Shown: positions 1 to 9,476, counted from the stretch's first letter. The stretch is DNA of 59,866 nucleotides from an uncultured Bacteroides sp. (GCA_900544675.1 UQVZ01000022.1:1-59866), one strand, 5' to 3'. Notes: generated by a model not told the origin, from the letters alone. Translations and numbers: made by a program.

Positions 1-956
<956 letters not shown>

Positions 957-1130
957 AAAATATCTTTTTTCAAAAAATCTAATCTCTGTCCAGGTTTCCG
1001 TCTTCTTCAAATGAAAATTGACGTCGCTTTTTCCTTCCTTTTCGTACTACGTTGTCTATCCAAAATCTTTCAAAGAACTTGCTGTCTTCCAGTGACTTCC
1101 GGACCTCATCGGGCGGCGTCCCTTTCGGAA

Positions 1131-1170
1131 AGCGAGTGCAAAGGTACAGCTTTTCGCCGAACCTGCAAGC
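1131..1170 (-). promoter_or_regulatory. rRNA operon promoter
   Basis: The minus strand has a perfect TAnnTTTG -7 box (TACCTTTG, 1146-1139) and a CTTG at the -33 position 19 nt upstream (1169-1166). An A/T-rich tract like an UP element follows further upstream (about 1180-1200). A boxA-like GTTCTTTGAAAGAT lies in the leader at 1078-1065. The long leader (about 180 nt) is typical of Bacteroides rRNA operons. Confidence 0.85.
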
Positions 1171-1361
1171 AACTCGCAGGATTTTTTTGAAACTTTTTTC
1201 TAAATGTTTTATAAATCAACTGATATACAAACTGTTATCGGCATAAAAAATTATCAATAAGAAGAATCCTCTCTCTTTAATATACACCTTATACATTATT
1301 ACGCGCGCGAGACGGCACGCTCAAAAAAACGAAAATATATCGGATACTAGATGAACATAGA

Positions 1362-1469
1362 TGCATTGGGCAACGAAGATACGTGCATTGGGCAACGAAG
1401 ATACGTGCATATGCCAACGCAGCTATATGCATACGCCAACGCAGCTATATGCATTTTCCAGTGAATATC
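1362..1469. repeat. 22-bp tandem array A (four units plus a decayed fifth)
   Basis: Units start at 1362, 1384, 1406, 1428 and 1450. Every unit begins TGCAT; units 1-2 are identical, units 3-4 nearly identical, and the fifth keeps only the head. A short palindrome (ATGCAT or TATATGCATA) recurs every 22 bp. The array fills the 3' flank of the carbonic anhydrase gene, upstream of the rRNA promoter. The remaining 1170-1360 bp holds no gene that I can see. Confidence 0.85.
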
Positions 1470-2019
1470 AATCAATATTTTCAAATTCCGTCAATTTTCC
1501 GGTTACAGAATCGATAATAAAGCCTCGCACTATCAAATCTTTCGGAACCAACGGATGGTGTTTCACCAGGTGTACACTCCCACGTACCGACTGCTCCACA
1601 TTATCGAAGCCGCTCAGCCATGTATTCAAGTCAACGTTGCAATACTCCATCATCTCGATATCACGCTCGGAAACACCGTGCTCTCTGATATGACGAAGCA
1701 TCACCTCACTATCCATGTGCTGGGCACCGCAATCGGTATGCCCAATAATCATCACTTCTTCTACGCCAAGTTCGTAGATACCCACCAGCAAACTGCGCAT
1801 GACGCTTCCAAAAGGATGTGTCACCGTTCCTCCGGCATTCTTAATCATCTTCACATCTCCGTTCCGCAAGCCTAAAGCTGCCGGAATCAACTCGACCAAC
1901 CGTGTATCCATACAAGTCACAATAGCAATCTTCTTATCGGGATATTTGGTCGTTACATACTTCTCATAACTTTTCTTTTCTACAAAAGAACGGTTATATT
2001 CCAACAATTCGTCTATCAT
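1468..2019 (-). CDS. Beta-class carbonic anhydrase
   Basis: 183-residue cytoplasmic zinc enzyme for reversible CO2 hydration, which supplies bicarbonate for carboxylations (important in CO2-dependent Bacteroides). The beta-class signature is visible: CMDTR gives Cys36, Asp38 and Arg40, and GHTDCG gives His94 and Cys97 as zinc ligands. The length matches the short bacterial subclass (about 180 aa). The start has its own promoter with a TATCTTTG box 32 bp upstream, so it is monocistronic. The 22-bp array abuts the stop codon and could act on its 3' end. It is separated from the upstream B12 operon by that operon's terminator. Confidence 0.93.
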   Translation of the reverse strand: MIDELLEYNRSFVEKKSYEKYVTTKYPDKKIAIVTCMDTRLVELIPAALGLRNGDVKMIKNAGGTVTHPFGSVMRSLLVGIYELGVEEVMIIGHTDCGAQHMDSEVMLRHIREHGVSERDIEMMEYCNVDLNTWLSGFDNVEQSVRGSVHLVKHHPLVPKDLIVRGFIIDSVTGKLTEFENID

Positions 2020-2050
2020 ACATTCACGGTTTCATAGTTTTGACACAACG

Positions 2051-2058
2051 CAAAGATA
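2051..2058 (-). promoter_or_regulatory. -7 box of carbonic anhydrase
   Basis: TATCTTTG on the minus strand, matching TAnnTTTG, 32 nt before the carbonic anhydrase ATG. No clear -33 TTTG at the expected spacing. Confidence 0.65.
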
Positions 2059-2061
2059 AAG

Positions 2062-2105
2062 AAAAAGGCTCACTTAACCGAATACCACTTCCGATTAAGC
2101 GAGCC
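2062..2105 (-). terminator. Terminator of the btuBGH operon
   Basis: On the minus strand, an 11-bp stem (GGCTCGCTTAA with TTAAGTGAGCC, one G-U pair) is followed by TTTTTCTTT, 26 nt after the btuH stop. The same bases lie just upstream of the carbonic anhydrase promoter. Confidence 0.85.
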
Positions 2106-2130
2106 GATAACTTTATTTATCACTTACGAA

Positions 2131-2889
2131 TTAATTCTCTTGCAACGTCACACCATCCAGACAGAAATAAGAAGGCGTATTCATACCATAATCGCCGACA
2201 TCGGTAGACGAAAGTTCGAAAGTAATATAAGCGGCATCCGCCAGCTCGCTCCAATCGAACCACTCCCACGTATTGACAATCGTGCTTTCCCCATCACGGA
2301 AATCCGCCAAATAAAAGTCGGCACTTCCTATCTCACTTCCATCGCTGGCGTGACCGATTGCTTTCAGGAGAAACCAATCACCTGCTTCAAACTTAGAGAC
2401 CAAACCCGAACCGTCGTTGCCATCCTTGATAGCCAAGTAATCATAAGTCGTATTGGTCACCCATGCCCCTTTGAAGCGGTATTTCCCTGTCTGCAAATTG
2501 GTTATCTGAGCTACCGTAAAGCTGCTTGCGTTTGCCGTCAGATAGACATTGCCATCCTTTCCCTTACCGGTAATGGCACTTAAATTCGTGTATCCCGGAG
2601 TAGAAGTATCGGTACCGTTGGTATAAGTGAATCCCCCTCCGAATCCCCAATCACTGAAATAATGGGTGAAAGACACCAGCGACTGAGGGTCTGAAAACGA
2701 GGTTTTCTTATAATATCCGTCCTCTTCCCCTTCGGTAGCGATATAAGAGGTGTTAGGTTCGCTCAATTCACTTTCAAAACTGACAACCACTTCCGCTTTC
2801 GGCGTTTCGCCTGCCGGATTCTCATCATCGCTACAATTCCAAAGCGACACACACAACAATGCCGCCCAAAACCACGTTAACTTTTTCAT
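2131..2889 (-). CDS. btuH: BtuH-like DUF4465 surface lipoprotein (B12 binding)
   Basis: 252-residue lipoprotein. I place the start at the internal Met that opens a clean signal peptide (MKKLTWFWAALL) with lipobox SLWNC (Cys19). The next residues, SDDEN, are an acidic Bacteroides surface-export signal, so it probably faces outward. The mature part has the glycine/aromatic-rich beta-sandwich look of DUF4465. DUF4465 proteins of this locus type (BtuH) are reported to bind cobalamin at the cell surface. It is the last gene of the riboswitch-controlled btuB-btuG-btuH operon, 41 bp after btuG. A start 9 codons upstream is possible but would spoil the signal peptide. Function is inferred from family and context. 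Confidence 0.82.
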   Translation of the reverse strand: MKKLTWFWAALLCVSLWNCSDDENPAGETPKAEVVVSFESELSEPNTSYIATEGEEDGYYKKTSFSDPQSLVSFTHYFSDWGFGGGFTYTNGTDTSTPGYTNLSAITGKGKDGNVYLTANASSFTVAQITNLQTGKYRFKGAWVTNTTYDYLAIKDGNDGSGLVSKFEAGDWFLLKAIGHASDGSEIGSADFYLADFRDGESTIVNTWEWFDWSELADAAYITFELSSTDVGDYGMNTPSYFCLDGVTLQEN

Positions 2890-2930
2890 TTGTTCTAATT
2901 GTTTTAATTGATACATAAATATGATTGTTT

Positions 2931-4907
2931 TTAATTGTTCGTATCGAAATGCAGGTTCTCTATTCCGGCTATTTCCGTAGAAAGCTCGCCTACCCTCCCG
3001 GCATATTGGTTGACCGCCGTATACACTTTCACAAAATCAATTTCATCCAAGTGCACCGGATTCCCTTCGGCATCTACCGCCCACTCAATCTTGAATTGCG
3101 ACAACGTACCTTCACCGTTGGGATGATTGTCGACATAGCCCCAATCGTAAGCATAGCCCACCCAAACGCCGTTCTCTTCCACGGCATTGTCTTTCAACCT
3201 CTTGCCGCTGAACACCATACAATCGGTTTCCACCCAAGCCGGATAGTAAGAAGCCTGCGTATGATACTCGTTGCGGTACACGTATCCTTCGTTTCCCTGA
3301 TTGTCCGTCCAGCGGACATCGGCGTCTTCCGGCTGAGGACGATAATAAGTTATCTCATAGTCCCGCATCTCCGTGTCTTTCCCATATTCGCTGCCCGCCA
3401 GTTCATACCACGGGTCATCGGGCAATCCATTCCCATTCACATCCTTTGCCACCAGCACGATGCCCGGTTCTGCACTGCCTCCGGGACGGTCTTGCCAAGC
3501 ATTCGGATTGTAATTGGCATTGCCGTAAATCTTCAGGTCGTAATCTCCTTCCACATTGGGTACCGGCTGAGAGAACCCGACTACGATATAACCTCCGTAT
3601 GCCCCAAGCGACAGGAGCGAACGGTTACGGAGGCGTTCGGATGCCAGATTCAGCACATCCTCTTGCGTAAACCCGTCCCGATAAGCCACCGTTATCGTAT
3701 TCATATATTGCGAAGGCGCAGGCACGTACTCCCATACACGATTGGCAAAAGCCGAAGGCGCGTCAGGGTCGTCCGGCATATCCGTCCCTCCGGTATCTGC
3801 CGACACATCACGAAACAACACCGTATTCGGATTCAGTCCTATCCCATTCACGCGGAATTTCAATTTGCCGTCGGGAGTAAAGCAAAGCACATCACCCTCC
3901 ACCTGATAATTGTATGCTTCGGTGATATACACATTGCTGCTATACGGATTGACCGCAATGGCATACGGACGCTCAACAGGTGTTCCGTCGGTAATGAACT
4001 GCTCGCGCACGACGGTTCCCGATGCCAAATCAAAGACCTTAAACGAAGAAGCATCCGACCGGTAATCGTAATTATACAAGTAAGCGATATCATAGTCTAT
4101 TGCAAAATCCATCACCGGCTCATCGAATACAGCCTCTACGGCATCGCTTTGCGCATTGATTTTCACCAGATGATAGTCGCCTTCTTCAATCGCTTCGCCA
4201 TAGGTCGCCACCCATACCGTGTGATTACGCCCGGCGGCAATCTTTCCCGGATTAGGACCTACCTCGATGCGTTTCGTCTCTTTGAAAGTCTGAAGGTCGA
4301 TGACCGATACCGTGCGGTCTACTCCGATACCTTCCCAGTCCAGTCCGCCGGAGTTGGACACATACAGTTTGCCGTCCTGCACACAAATGTCTTCGGGGTT
4401 CCGCCCCACCTGCGTCAATGCCTCTACCTGAAGCGATGCCGTATCCATCCGTGCCACCGTTCCATCGTATGAGCAGACGTATGCCTTGCTTCCGTCAAAG
4501 GCAATGGCACGCGGCTGGCGCGAACTTCCGTCCTCTGCCAGAAGTGACACCTGTCCTACCGACAAGCCGGTCTGCAAGTCGACCACCTCCACCGTACTCG
4601 ATACATTCACCACGATATACAATCGGCCTCCATAGATATCCATATCGTTTGCCGTATCGCCCAGTCCGCGGCGGTTCAACGCCCGGAAATAATCAGCCGT
4701 GCAGGTATTCGTCTCAAACGAATAGCGTGCCAGCGTGCTGTTGTTCAAGTTGAACAGGCCTTCGCTCAAGACGTACATCTCCGCCGTACCGTCATCTGTT
4801 ATCCAAGTCGTCTCGCCGGCAGGCAAAGCCGGTTTGTCTTCCAGGTCATCACACGCCACAACCGGCACCAACAGCATTCCGATGAAAGGTAAAATCTTTA
4901 TTCTCAT
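2931..4907 (-). CDS. btuG: BtuG-like beta-propeller lipoprotein with extra C-terminal domain
   Basis: 658-residue lipoprotein: signal peptide, lipobox VPVVAC (Cys19), acidic DDLED behind it. Residues about 40-350 form a YncE/DUF5074-type propeller with repeated blades (VLSEGLFN, LYVSNSGG, VYITEAYN). BtuG proteins cap BtuB and bind B12 with very high affinity. After about residue 380 comes a second domain (motifs NRVWEYVPAP, GGYIVVGF, GIVLVAKDVNGNG, DPWYELAGSEY) that I know from separate cell-surface proteins in Bacteroides B12 loci. This looks like a fusion of two usually separate surface proteins, which explains the length against about 400 aa for BtuG alone. It starts 7 bp after the btuB stop, so translation is probably coupled. 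Confidence 0.85.
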   Translation of the reverse strand: MRIKILPFIGMLLVPVVACDDLEDKPALPAGETTWITDDGTAEMYVLSEGLFNLNNSTLARYSFETNTCTADYFRALNRRGLGDTANDMDIYGGRLYIVVNVSSTVEVVDLQTGLSVGQVSLLAEDGSSRQPRAIAFDGSKAYVCSYDGTVARMDTASLQVEALTQVGRNPEDICVQDGKLYVSNSGGLDWEGIGVDRTVSVIDLQTFKETKRIEVGPNPGKIAAGRNHTVWVATYGEAIEEGDYHLVKINAQSDAVEAVFDEPVMDFAIDYDIAYLYNYDYRSDASSFKVFDLASGTVVREQFITDGTPVERPYAIAVNPYSSNVYITEAYNYQVEGDVLCFTPDGKLKFRVNGIGLNPNTVLFRDVSADTGGTDMPDDPDAPSAFANRVWEYVPAPSQYMNTITVAYRDGFTQEDVLNLASERLRNRSLLSLGAYGGYIVVGFSQPVPNVEGDYDLKIYGNANYNPNAWQDRPGGSAEPGIVLVAKDVNGNGLPDDPWYELAGSEYGKDTEMRDYEITYYRPQPEDADVRWTDNQGNEGYVYRNEYHTQASYYPAWVETDCMVFSGKRLKDNAVEENGVWVGYAYDWGYVDNHPNGEGTLSQFKIEWAVDAEGNPVHLDEIDFVKVYTAVNQYAGRVGELSTEIAGIENLHFDTNN

Positions 4908-4913
4908 CTTGTC

Positions 4914-6932
4914 TTAATAATTTATGCCGACCGTCACCCGGAATGAACGCCCGGGCATCGGGAAGTTTTTCACAATCTCATAATTCTTGTCAGCAAGGTT
5001 CAAGACCTCTACCGCCAACGATGCCGACACCTTGCGCCAACGGAACTTCCTGCGTGCCGAAAGGCTATGGTCGGTATATCCCGGCAGACGATTGGCGGCA
5101 ATGTTCTGCCCCAGCATATACCGCTTGCCGGAAAACAGCATCGCATACGACAATTCCACCCACGGTGTCTCCAGCACCGCCTGACCCGACCCGGCTATGC
5201 GGGGCGTATAGGCAATCTGATGCTTGTATGTCTTTCCTTCGGCCGTGGAAGGGTCTGGATTGGTCACATCCAGCGCACGTTGATACGTATAATTGCCCGA
5301 TACGTTCAACGCATACCCCTCCCACGGACGGATGCTGAAACTACCTGTCACATCCACGCCCTTGATGTCGACTTTACCCAAATTGACCATACTCCACACG
5401 AAAAGGTTTTTGGTAGGGATGGCGACAATCTTGTCGGTCACCCGGTTGGCATACGCGTCAACGGTAAGCGACACATAAGGAAGCAAGCTACAAATCTGTT
5501 TCGTATAGGTAAGCCCGACATTCAGTTGGCGAGCATTTTCCGGTTTCAGGTTGATGTTACCCGTCTGTCCATAATACAAGTCATTGAAACCGGGCAGACG
5601 GAAAATGTCTTTATAAAAAAAGCGCACGTGAAAGTCTTCACCGGCAAAAGGCTTGAACGATACACCGGCATACGGACTCAACCGGCGGTGTGCTCCCGCA
5701 CTGCCTCCACGCTTTACATCCTCCTGAATCACCGTAGCCAATACCGATGCCGAAAGCGTCATCCAATCGGTGACATACTTCCCTGCCAGGGCTGTCAGCC
5801 ATGTATAACGGGTCGGTTTGGCAAAGTCGCGCAGGTCGGCATTCATCCGGTTCACGCTTCCATCCGTAGCCAACGAAAACGAAAGATTGTCCATAGCCCG
5901 GTAAAGCGCCGAAGCCGAAAGGTAATATTCCTGCTGGTAATAATTATTCTCCGTCTGCCCTGTACTTCCCTTATAATCGGGATCCAGGTAACGCTGGTAA
6001 ATCCAGTTCCATTTACCTGCCACTTGCAAGGCAAACCGGCGGCTGAATTCCTTTTTATAATTGCTCTGCACAAAGACGTTCTTATCCCACAGATGTTGCG
6101 ATGAATGATTGTAATAATAAGTGGTGGCAGCCGGAAGCCCGCGCGACGACTGATAATAATACGCCTTCAGCCGCCATTGCTCGCTCTCGGAGAAATTGCC
6201 GAACAGCCCGGCTTCGGCACGCAGCGACCGCACCTCGGTGTTCTGCCGCTTCTCGTGTGAAACAGCATCCCCCTCTCCACCGTAATGCAACGTGAACGGA
6301 TAGCGTCCGTCTGACGACATCCATTCGGCATCGGCGGTCAGTGCCCACTTCCGTCCCAGCTTCTGTTCCAAACGAAACACAGGATTCGCCAGCCCCCACG
6401 AACCAGTCTTCATCCGGGCACGCAGGTGCGTAGTCTGCCTTCCAGCGAACTCAGGCGTCAAGGTCTCGATATGCAGAATACTTGCCGAAGCGAAAAAACG
6501 TGCCGGCTGGAAGATACGGTCGCCCTGCCCGTTGGCAAGCACTACACGGTCGACGTTCTCCAAAGAGAAACGCCCCAGGTCTACTTGCCCTGTCTGACAG
6601 TCGGTTACTGCCACTCCGTCATATCCGATAGCCGTATGCTGCGCTCCCAGACTGCGGACAGATACGGTTTTCAGTCCGCCGATACCGCCATAGTCCTTTA
6701 CCGTCACACCTGAAAAATGTTTCACGGCATCCGAGAGTTGGACAGCATTCAGGCTCTCCAATTCCTCGTGCGAAAGTGACTGTACAGGCGGCACCGCACG
6801 CACCTCGCGGATGCGATAGCGGTCGGTCACCGTCACTTCGGGCAAGGCGTATGCCGCCGTGTCCGTCAGCACCTGCCCTGCCAGCGGCAGATGCAGGCAA
6901 AAGCCCAAGAATATGCACATTGCGTGTTTCAT
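4914..6932 (-). CDS. btuB: TonB-dependent vitamin B12 receptor
   Basis: 672-residue outer-membrane receptor for active cobalamin import, powered by TonB/ExbBD. Signal peptide (cleavage near LPLAGQ), a TonB-box-like PEVTVTD at residues 31-37, a plug domain (about 45-165, with LSDAVKHFSGVTVKDYGG and VRSLGAQHTAIGYDGV) and a 22-strand-type barrel ending in an aromatic residue (VTVGINY). The length fits BtuB (600-700 aa). It is the first gene of the operon, about 140 nt downstream of a cobalamin riboswitch, so expression should drop when B12 is plentiful. It forms the gated channel under the BtuG lid. Confidence 0.92.
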   Translation of the reverse strand: MKHAMCIFLGFCLHLPLAGQVLTDTAAYALPEVTVTDRYRIREVRAVPPVQSLSHEELESLNAVQLSDAVKHFSGVTVKDYGGIGGLKTVSVRSLGAQHTAIGYDGVAVTDCQTGQVDLGRFSLENVDRVVLANGQGDRIFQPARFFASASILHIETLTPEFAGRQTTHLRARMKTGSWGLANPVFRLEQKLGRKWALTADAEWMSSDGRYPFTLHYGGEGDAVSHEKRQNTEVRSLRAEAGLFGNFSESEQWRLKAYYYQSSRGLPAATTYYYNHSSQHLWDKNVFVQSNYKKEFSRRFALQVAGKWNWIYQRYLDPDYKGSTGQTENNYYQQEYYLSASALYRAMDNLSFSLATDGSVNRMNADLRDFAKPTRYTWLTALAGKYVTDWMTLSASVLATVIQEDVKRGGSAGAHRRLSPYAGVSFKPFAGEDFHVRFFYKDIFRLPGFNDLYYGQTGNINLKPENARQLNVGLTYTKQICSLLPYVSLTVDAYANRVTDKIVAIPTKNLFVWSMVNLGKVDIKGVDVTGSFSIRPWEGYALNVSGNYTYQRALDVTNPDPSTAEGKTYKHQIAYTPRIAGSGQAVLETPWVELSYAMLFSGKRYMLGQNIAANRLPGYTDHSLSARRKFRWRKVSASLAVEVLNLADKNYEIVKNFPMPGRSFRVTVGINY

Positions 6933-7074
6933 TGCAGTGTCTGATTTTTATCGTTCAAACTTTCCCGCCAAGGGGATGCACTGCACCAAAGAGAAAGATA
7001 AGGGAATAATAAGACGCGCCGTCGCAGGCTGCGCTCCGCCATCCCACGCTTTTTCCTCGAAAGCAGTGAAGATA

Positions 7075-7247
7075 CAAAGGCAAACGGCAGGTCTTCTGAC
7101 TTGTTCCCGTCGGCAGCCGCCTTCCCAGGACAACGCCCAGTGGCAAAAGAATGGTCTGCGACACGTATGCGGAACTTACAGCAGCGGGACTGTTCAGGAC
7201 TTGCACCTGATTCCCTTTTCATCGGACGTTGCTGCGCCCGAACCGTT
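7075..7247 (-). promoter_or_regulatory. Cobalamin (AdoCbl-type) riboswitch
   Basis: On the minus strand the conserved core is present: GAAAAGGGAATCAGGTG, then CAGTCCCGCTGCTGTAA, GCCACTGGGC..CTGGGAAGGC, and the 3' B12 box AGTCAGAAGACCTGCC (7098-7083). It precedes btuB and should switch off the B12 uptake operon when cobalamin binds. A GC-rich stem (about 7010-7040) lies between it and the btuB start and may be the expression platform; whether it acts on transcription or translation cannot be told by eye. Confidence 0.95.
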
Positions 7248-7254
7248 GGCGAGG

Positions 7255-7262
7255 CAAAGATA
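7255..7262 (-). promoter_or_regulatory. -7 box of the btu operon
   Basis: TATCTTTG on the minus strand, placed so that transcription would start at the 5' edge of the riboswitch (about 7248). Confidence 0.75.
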
Positions 7263-7302
7263 GGGAAAAAACCGGAAAAAGAAAAGCCGGGGGGACGAAA
7301 AC

Positions 7303-7377
7303 GCGGCGGCACGGAAGCCCGGAGCGTCTCCCCCGCCCTCCGGCGAGAGATAAGGCTCCGCGGCTCCGTGCCGCCGC
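7303..7377 (-). terminator. Likely terminator of the DUF6261 gene
   Basis: GC-rich inverted repeat of 16-17 nt per arm (7303-7319 with 7362-7377, one bulged base). On the minus strand it is followed by CGTTTTCG and further T-rich sequence. It lies 19 nt after the DUF6261 stop. Confidence 0.7.
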
Positions 7378-7395
7378 GCGCAGGTTACGGGCGGG

Positions 7396-8151
7396 TCACG
7401 CCTCTTCTTCCTCTTCCTCGGGCGACGCCTTGCTGATGGTCTTGCGGAAGCGCACCACGACGGCGTTCACGTCGTCTATCACCTGCTTCAGCGCCGTGCT
7501 CTTCTCGGGGTCCTTCGCCACCATCTCGTTGACGACGTACAGGGCGTTTACCGCCTTCGCCAGCCCGTCGAAAGCCTCGTCCGAGGCGGGGCGGAGCGCT
7601 TTCATCCGGCTGCCCATCGAGCGGTCGCGCTCCTGCGCGTTGCGCTCAAGGTAGAGGGTGTTGAAGATGCCGTTCGCCTCTTCGAGCACAGCGACCATAT
7701 CCTCCAGCCCCAGGGTGGCGAGCGCCCCGGCGTAAGGCTCTTCCGCCAGCCGCTCCACCAGGTCGGTCAGAACGGCGGTCTCGCCGGCGTAGTCCAGGCG
7801 CGCCACGTCGCCCGCCTCGCGGAAAGCGAACGCCAGCGTGGCGCCCGCCTGCCTTTTATCCTCGTTGGGGCAATAGTTGGCGTACACTCCCACCAGCTGC
7901 TTGTAGAACAGGTACACGTCGTCGCGCCGCTGGTCGGCGGCGGCGATTTCGGGTGTCGCAAGGTAACCCTTGTCCATTTGGAAACAGTCCAGCTCGGCAA
8001 CGGCTGCGGCGGCGAACGCCTCCCGTTGGGCGGCAAACCCCTGCGCCGTGGCGGTGTCCTCGGGCACGGCTGCCAATACATCGGTTACAAACTGCGCGTG
8101 TTGTGCGTTTTTCGCTTTGCGTTTCGAGAAGTTGTAGATAATCTCTTCCAT
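7396..8151 (-). CDS. DUF6261 family protein, GC-rich
   Basis: 251 residues, mostly helical and acidic, no signal peptide or membrane span. I recognise the DUF6261 pattern (NAQHAQFVTDV near the N-terminus, ERNAQERD about two thirds along, a C-terminal KQVIDDVNAVVVRFRKTI helix). The function of the family is unknown. I place the start at the Met before EEIIYNFSKRK; the frame stays open upstream through a 41-bp tandem repeat but that part looks non-coding. G+C is clearly higher (above 60% by eye) than in neighbours, and third positions are mostly G/C, which suggests a different origin or strong codon selection. A GC-rich terminator follows. Confidence 0.75.
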   Translation of the reverse strand: MEEIIYNFSKRKAKNAQHAQFVTDVLAAVPEDTATAQGFAAQREAFAAAAVAELDCFQMDKGYLATPEIAAADQRRDDVYLFYKQLVGVYANYCPNEDKRQAGATLAFAFREAGDVARLDYAGETAVLTDLVERLAEEPYAGALATLGLEDMVAVLEEANGIFNTLYLERNAQERDRSMGSRMKALRPASDEAFDGLAKAVNALYVVNEMVAKDPEKSTALKQVIDDVNAVVVRFRKTISKASPEEEEEEA

Positions 8152-8198
8152 TTCGTTGTATTTTATAAGGTTAATAAATTTTCTGCCGGAAATTCCGT

Positions 8199-8302
8199 CC
8201 TGCAGCGTGCAGCGGCGAATCCCACCCCTGCGAAAGCGTCCTGCAGCGTGCAGCGGCGAATCCCACCCCTGCGAAAGCGTCCTGCAGCGTGCAGCGGCGA
8301 AT
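8199..8302. repeat. 41-bp direct repeat B, 2.5 copies
   Basis: Units start at 8199, 8240 and 8281; two full identical copies and a 22-bp third. The unit opens CCTGCAGCGTGCAGCGG. It lies 48 bp upstream of the DUF6261 start, between that gene and a broken gene. The period of 41 bp is close to twice 20.5, and the TGCAGCG core occurs twice per unit, so it may be a relative of the 22-bp arrays. Confidence 0.85.
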
Positions 8303-8465
8303 TTCCGGCATTCTCCGGTTACAATATTCGGGAAAAACCGCGAATTACGCAAGCGGCGGGGCGGAAATCATTCCGTTTTCCGGCTTCCGCCACGGGAAAT
8401 CGCCGTTCCGGCGGGGGCGGCAGGTCGGAAGCTAAAGGCAGAAAAGGATGTAAAATCGTTTCATA

Positions 8466-9241
8466 GGCATAAACTTTTACACAAGCCTTGTTGGCTGTCG
8501 GAGCAACGTGGGCAGCTGTAACAAATCCCGTATCAGACCCTCGTTTTACACGAAAACCCGTAGAACCATTATAGGGAGAAACTGAAATTTTTGCTCCCAT
8601 ATGCACGTTTATCGATGCCGCCCTACTATTTGCACAAATTGAATCAGTTGGAAGATTCAACGGTTCTATAATCATTTGACCAAAAGCTATCATTTCAGAA
8701 TCAGAAACAGTGGCTTTGAATTTTGCGATAACGCTATCCGAACAATCTTTAAAATAAACGTGTACCCGATTTTCCATCACAGCAATAGATATATAGTCCA
8801 CCCAAGTTCTTCACACAACCCCTCGTTTTCGAACTGTTCATTCAATTCGTCAACCAAATCATAGAGCGACCGCAGAGAATAAGCACATTGCCTGAACTTC
8901 AAGTTCGGCGCAGTTCCTATCCGTCTATAAATGTCTTTCTTAGCTGTTTCCATATCGCCTTTCACGAGAAACGCCAGATTGCCTACCGAGTCTGTATAAG
9001 TTCCTCCCAAGTAATCAGGATAATTCAGCTCGGTCTCAGAGCGTGTCCCGTCCTCGAATGTCGAATAATATTTCTGACTTAGCGTTATGGAAGAATAAGG
9101 ACCTTCTATTTCAGTAATATCCTTTTTTGTTTGAACTGCATTATTCTCCGTTTGAGCAGGAGTTTCATCTTTCACGTTATAGTCTATGCACGAAGCAAGA
9201 CCGAACAGGCATATAGTCGCATACAAAAATACTTTTTTCAT
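8466..9241 (-). pseudogene. Broken S1-peptidase-like lipoprotein
   Basis: The N-terminal part starts MKKVFLYATICLFGLASC (lipobox LASC) and runs to a stop near 8777. The reading then continues in another frame from about 8801 (VDYISIAVMENRVHVYF), so a one-base frameshift sits near 8797-8803 at a TTGGGTGG run. The second half reaches GFVTAAHVAPTANKA, which resembles the TAAH catalytic-histidine motif of trypsin-like peptidases, and loses homology soon after KVYAYET, where GC-rich sequence from the repeat region begins. The Asp and Ser of the triad are therefore missing. It was probably once a secreted lipoprotein with a chymotrypsin-fold domain. It cannot be active as it stands, unless the frameshift is a sequencing error, and even then it is 3'-truncated. 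Confidence 0.65.
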
Positions 9242-9468
9242 AAAGATTCTAATTTTGTTGTTTGACTTTGTTTTCAAGACTTTCCAAAAGACCGGACTCA
9301 CATTTTTCTTTACTTGTTTCCATTGGAATATCATTTTAATGTTAGACATTCCCCAATATAGTCTTTTTTATGAAAGATTGCCACGCTTTCGGACGCTATA
9401 ACTTCTTGTTTTAACATTGTGAACGCCGGAATCGGCGGGGACGGGGCGAAACCTATCCGAATTTTTAC

Positions 9469-9476
9469 TATCTTTG
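9469..9476 (+). promoter_or_regulatory. -7 box of the AICAR transformylase gene
   Basis: TATCTTTG, 33 nt before the ATG at 9510. It overlaps the alternative in-frame TTG at 9474, which argues against that TTG as a start. Confidence 0.75.

Noticed and set aside
1362..1449. Possible CRISPR array
   Set aside because: Units are contiguous 22-bp tandem copies with no unique spacers and no cas genes nearby; the same holds for 27556, 37103 and 59397.
1361..1693. 110-codon plus-strand frame starting in array A
   Set aside because: It overlaps the carbonic anhydrase gene antisense and starts in repeat sequence.
2925..4472. 515-codon open frame on the plus strand
   Set aside because: Antisense to btuG; rich in isoleucine, arginine and histidine as expected of a complementary frame, no domain recognisable.
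5067..6104. Long open frame (345 codons) on the plus strand
   Set aside because: It is antisense to btuB, which has a clear receptor sequence; composition and lack of recognisable motifs mark it as a shadow frame.
7263..7302. Second riboswitch-like element next to the DUF6261 terminator
   Set aside because: Only a GC-rich stem is present; none of the conserved cobalamin boxes recur.
8152..8352. N-terminal extension of the DUF6261 protein
   Set aside because: The frame is open only because it runs through the 41-bp repeat (41 is not a multiple of 3, so the peptide repeats do not align); family members begin at the internal Met.
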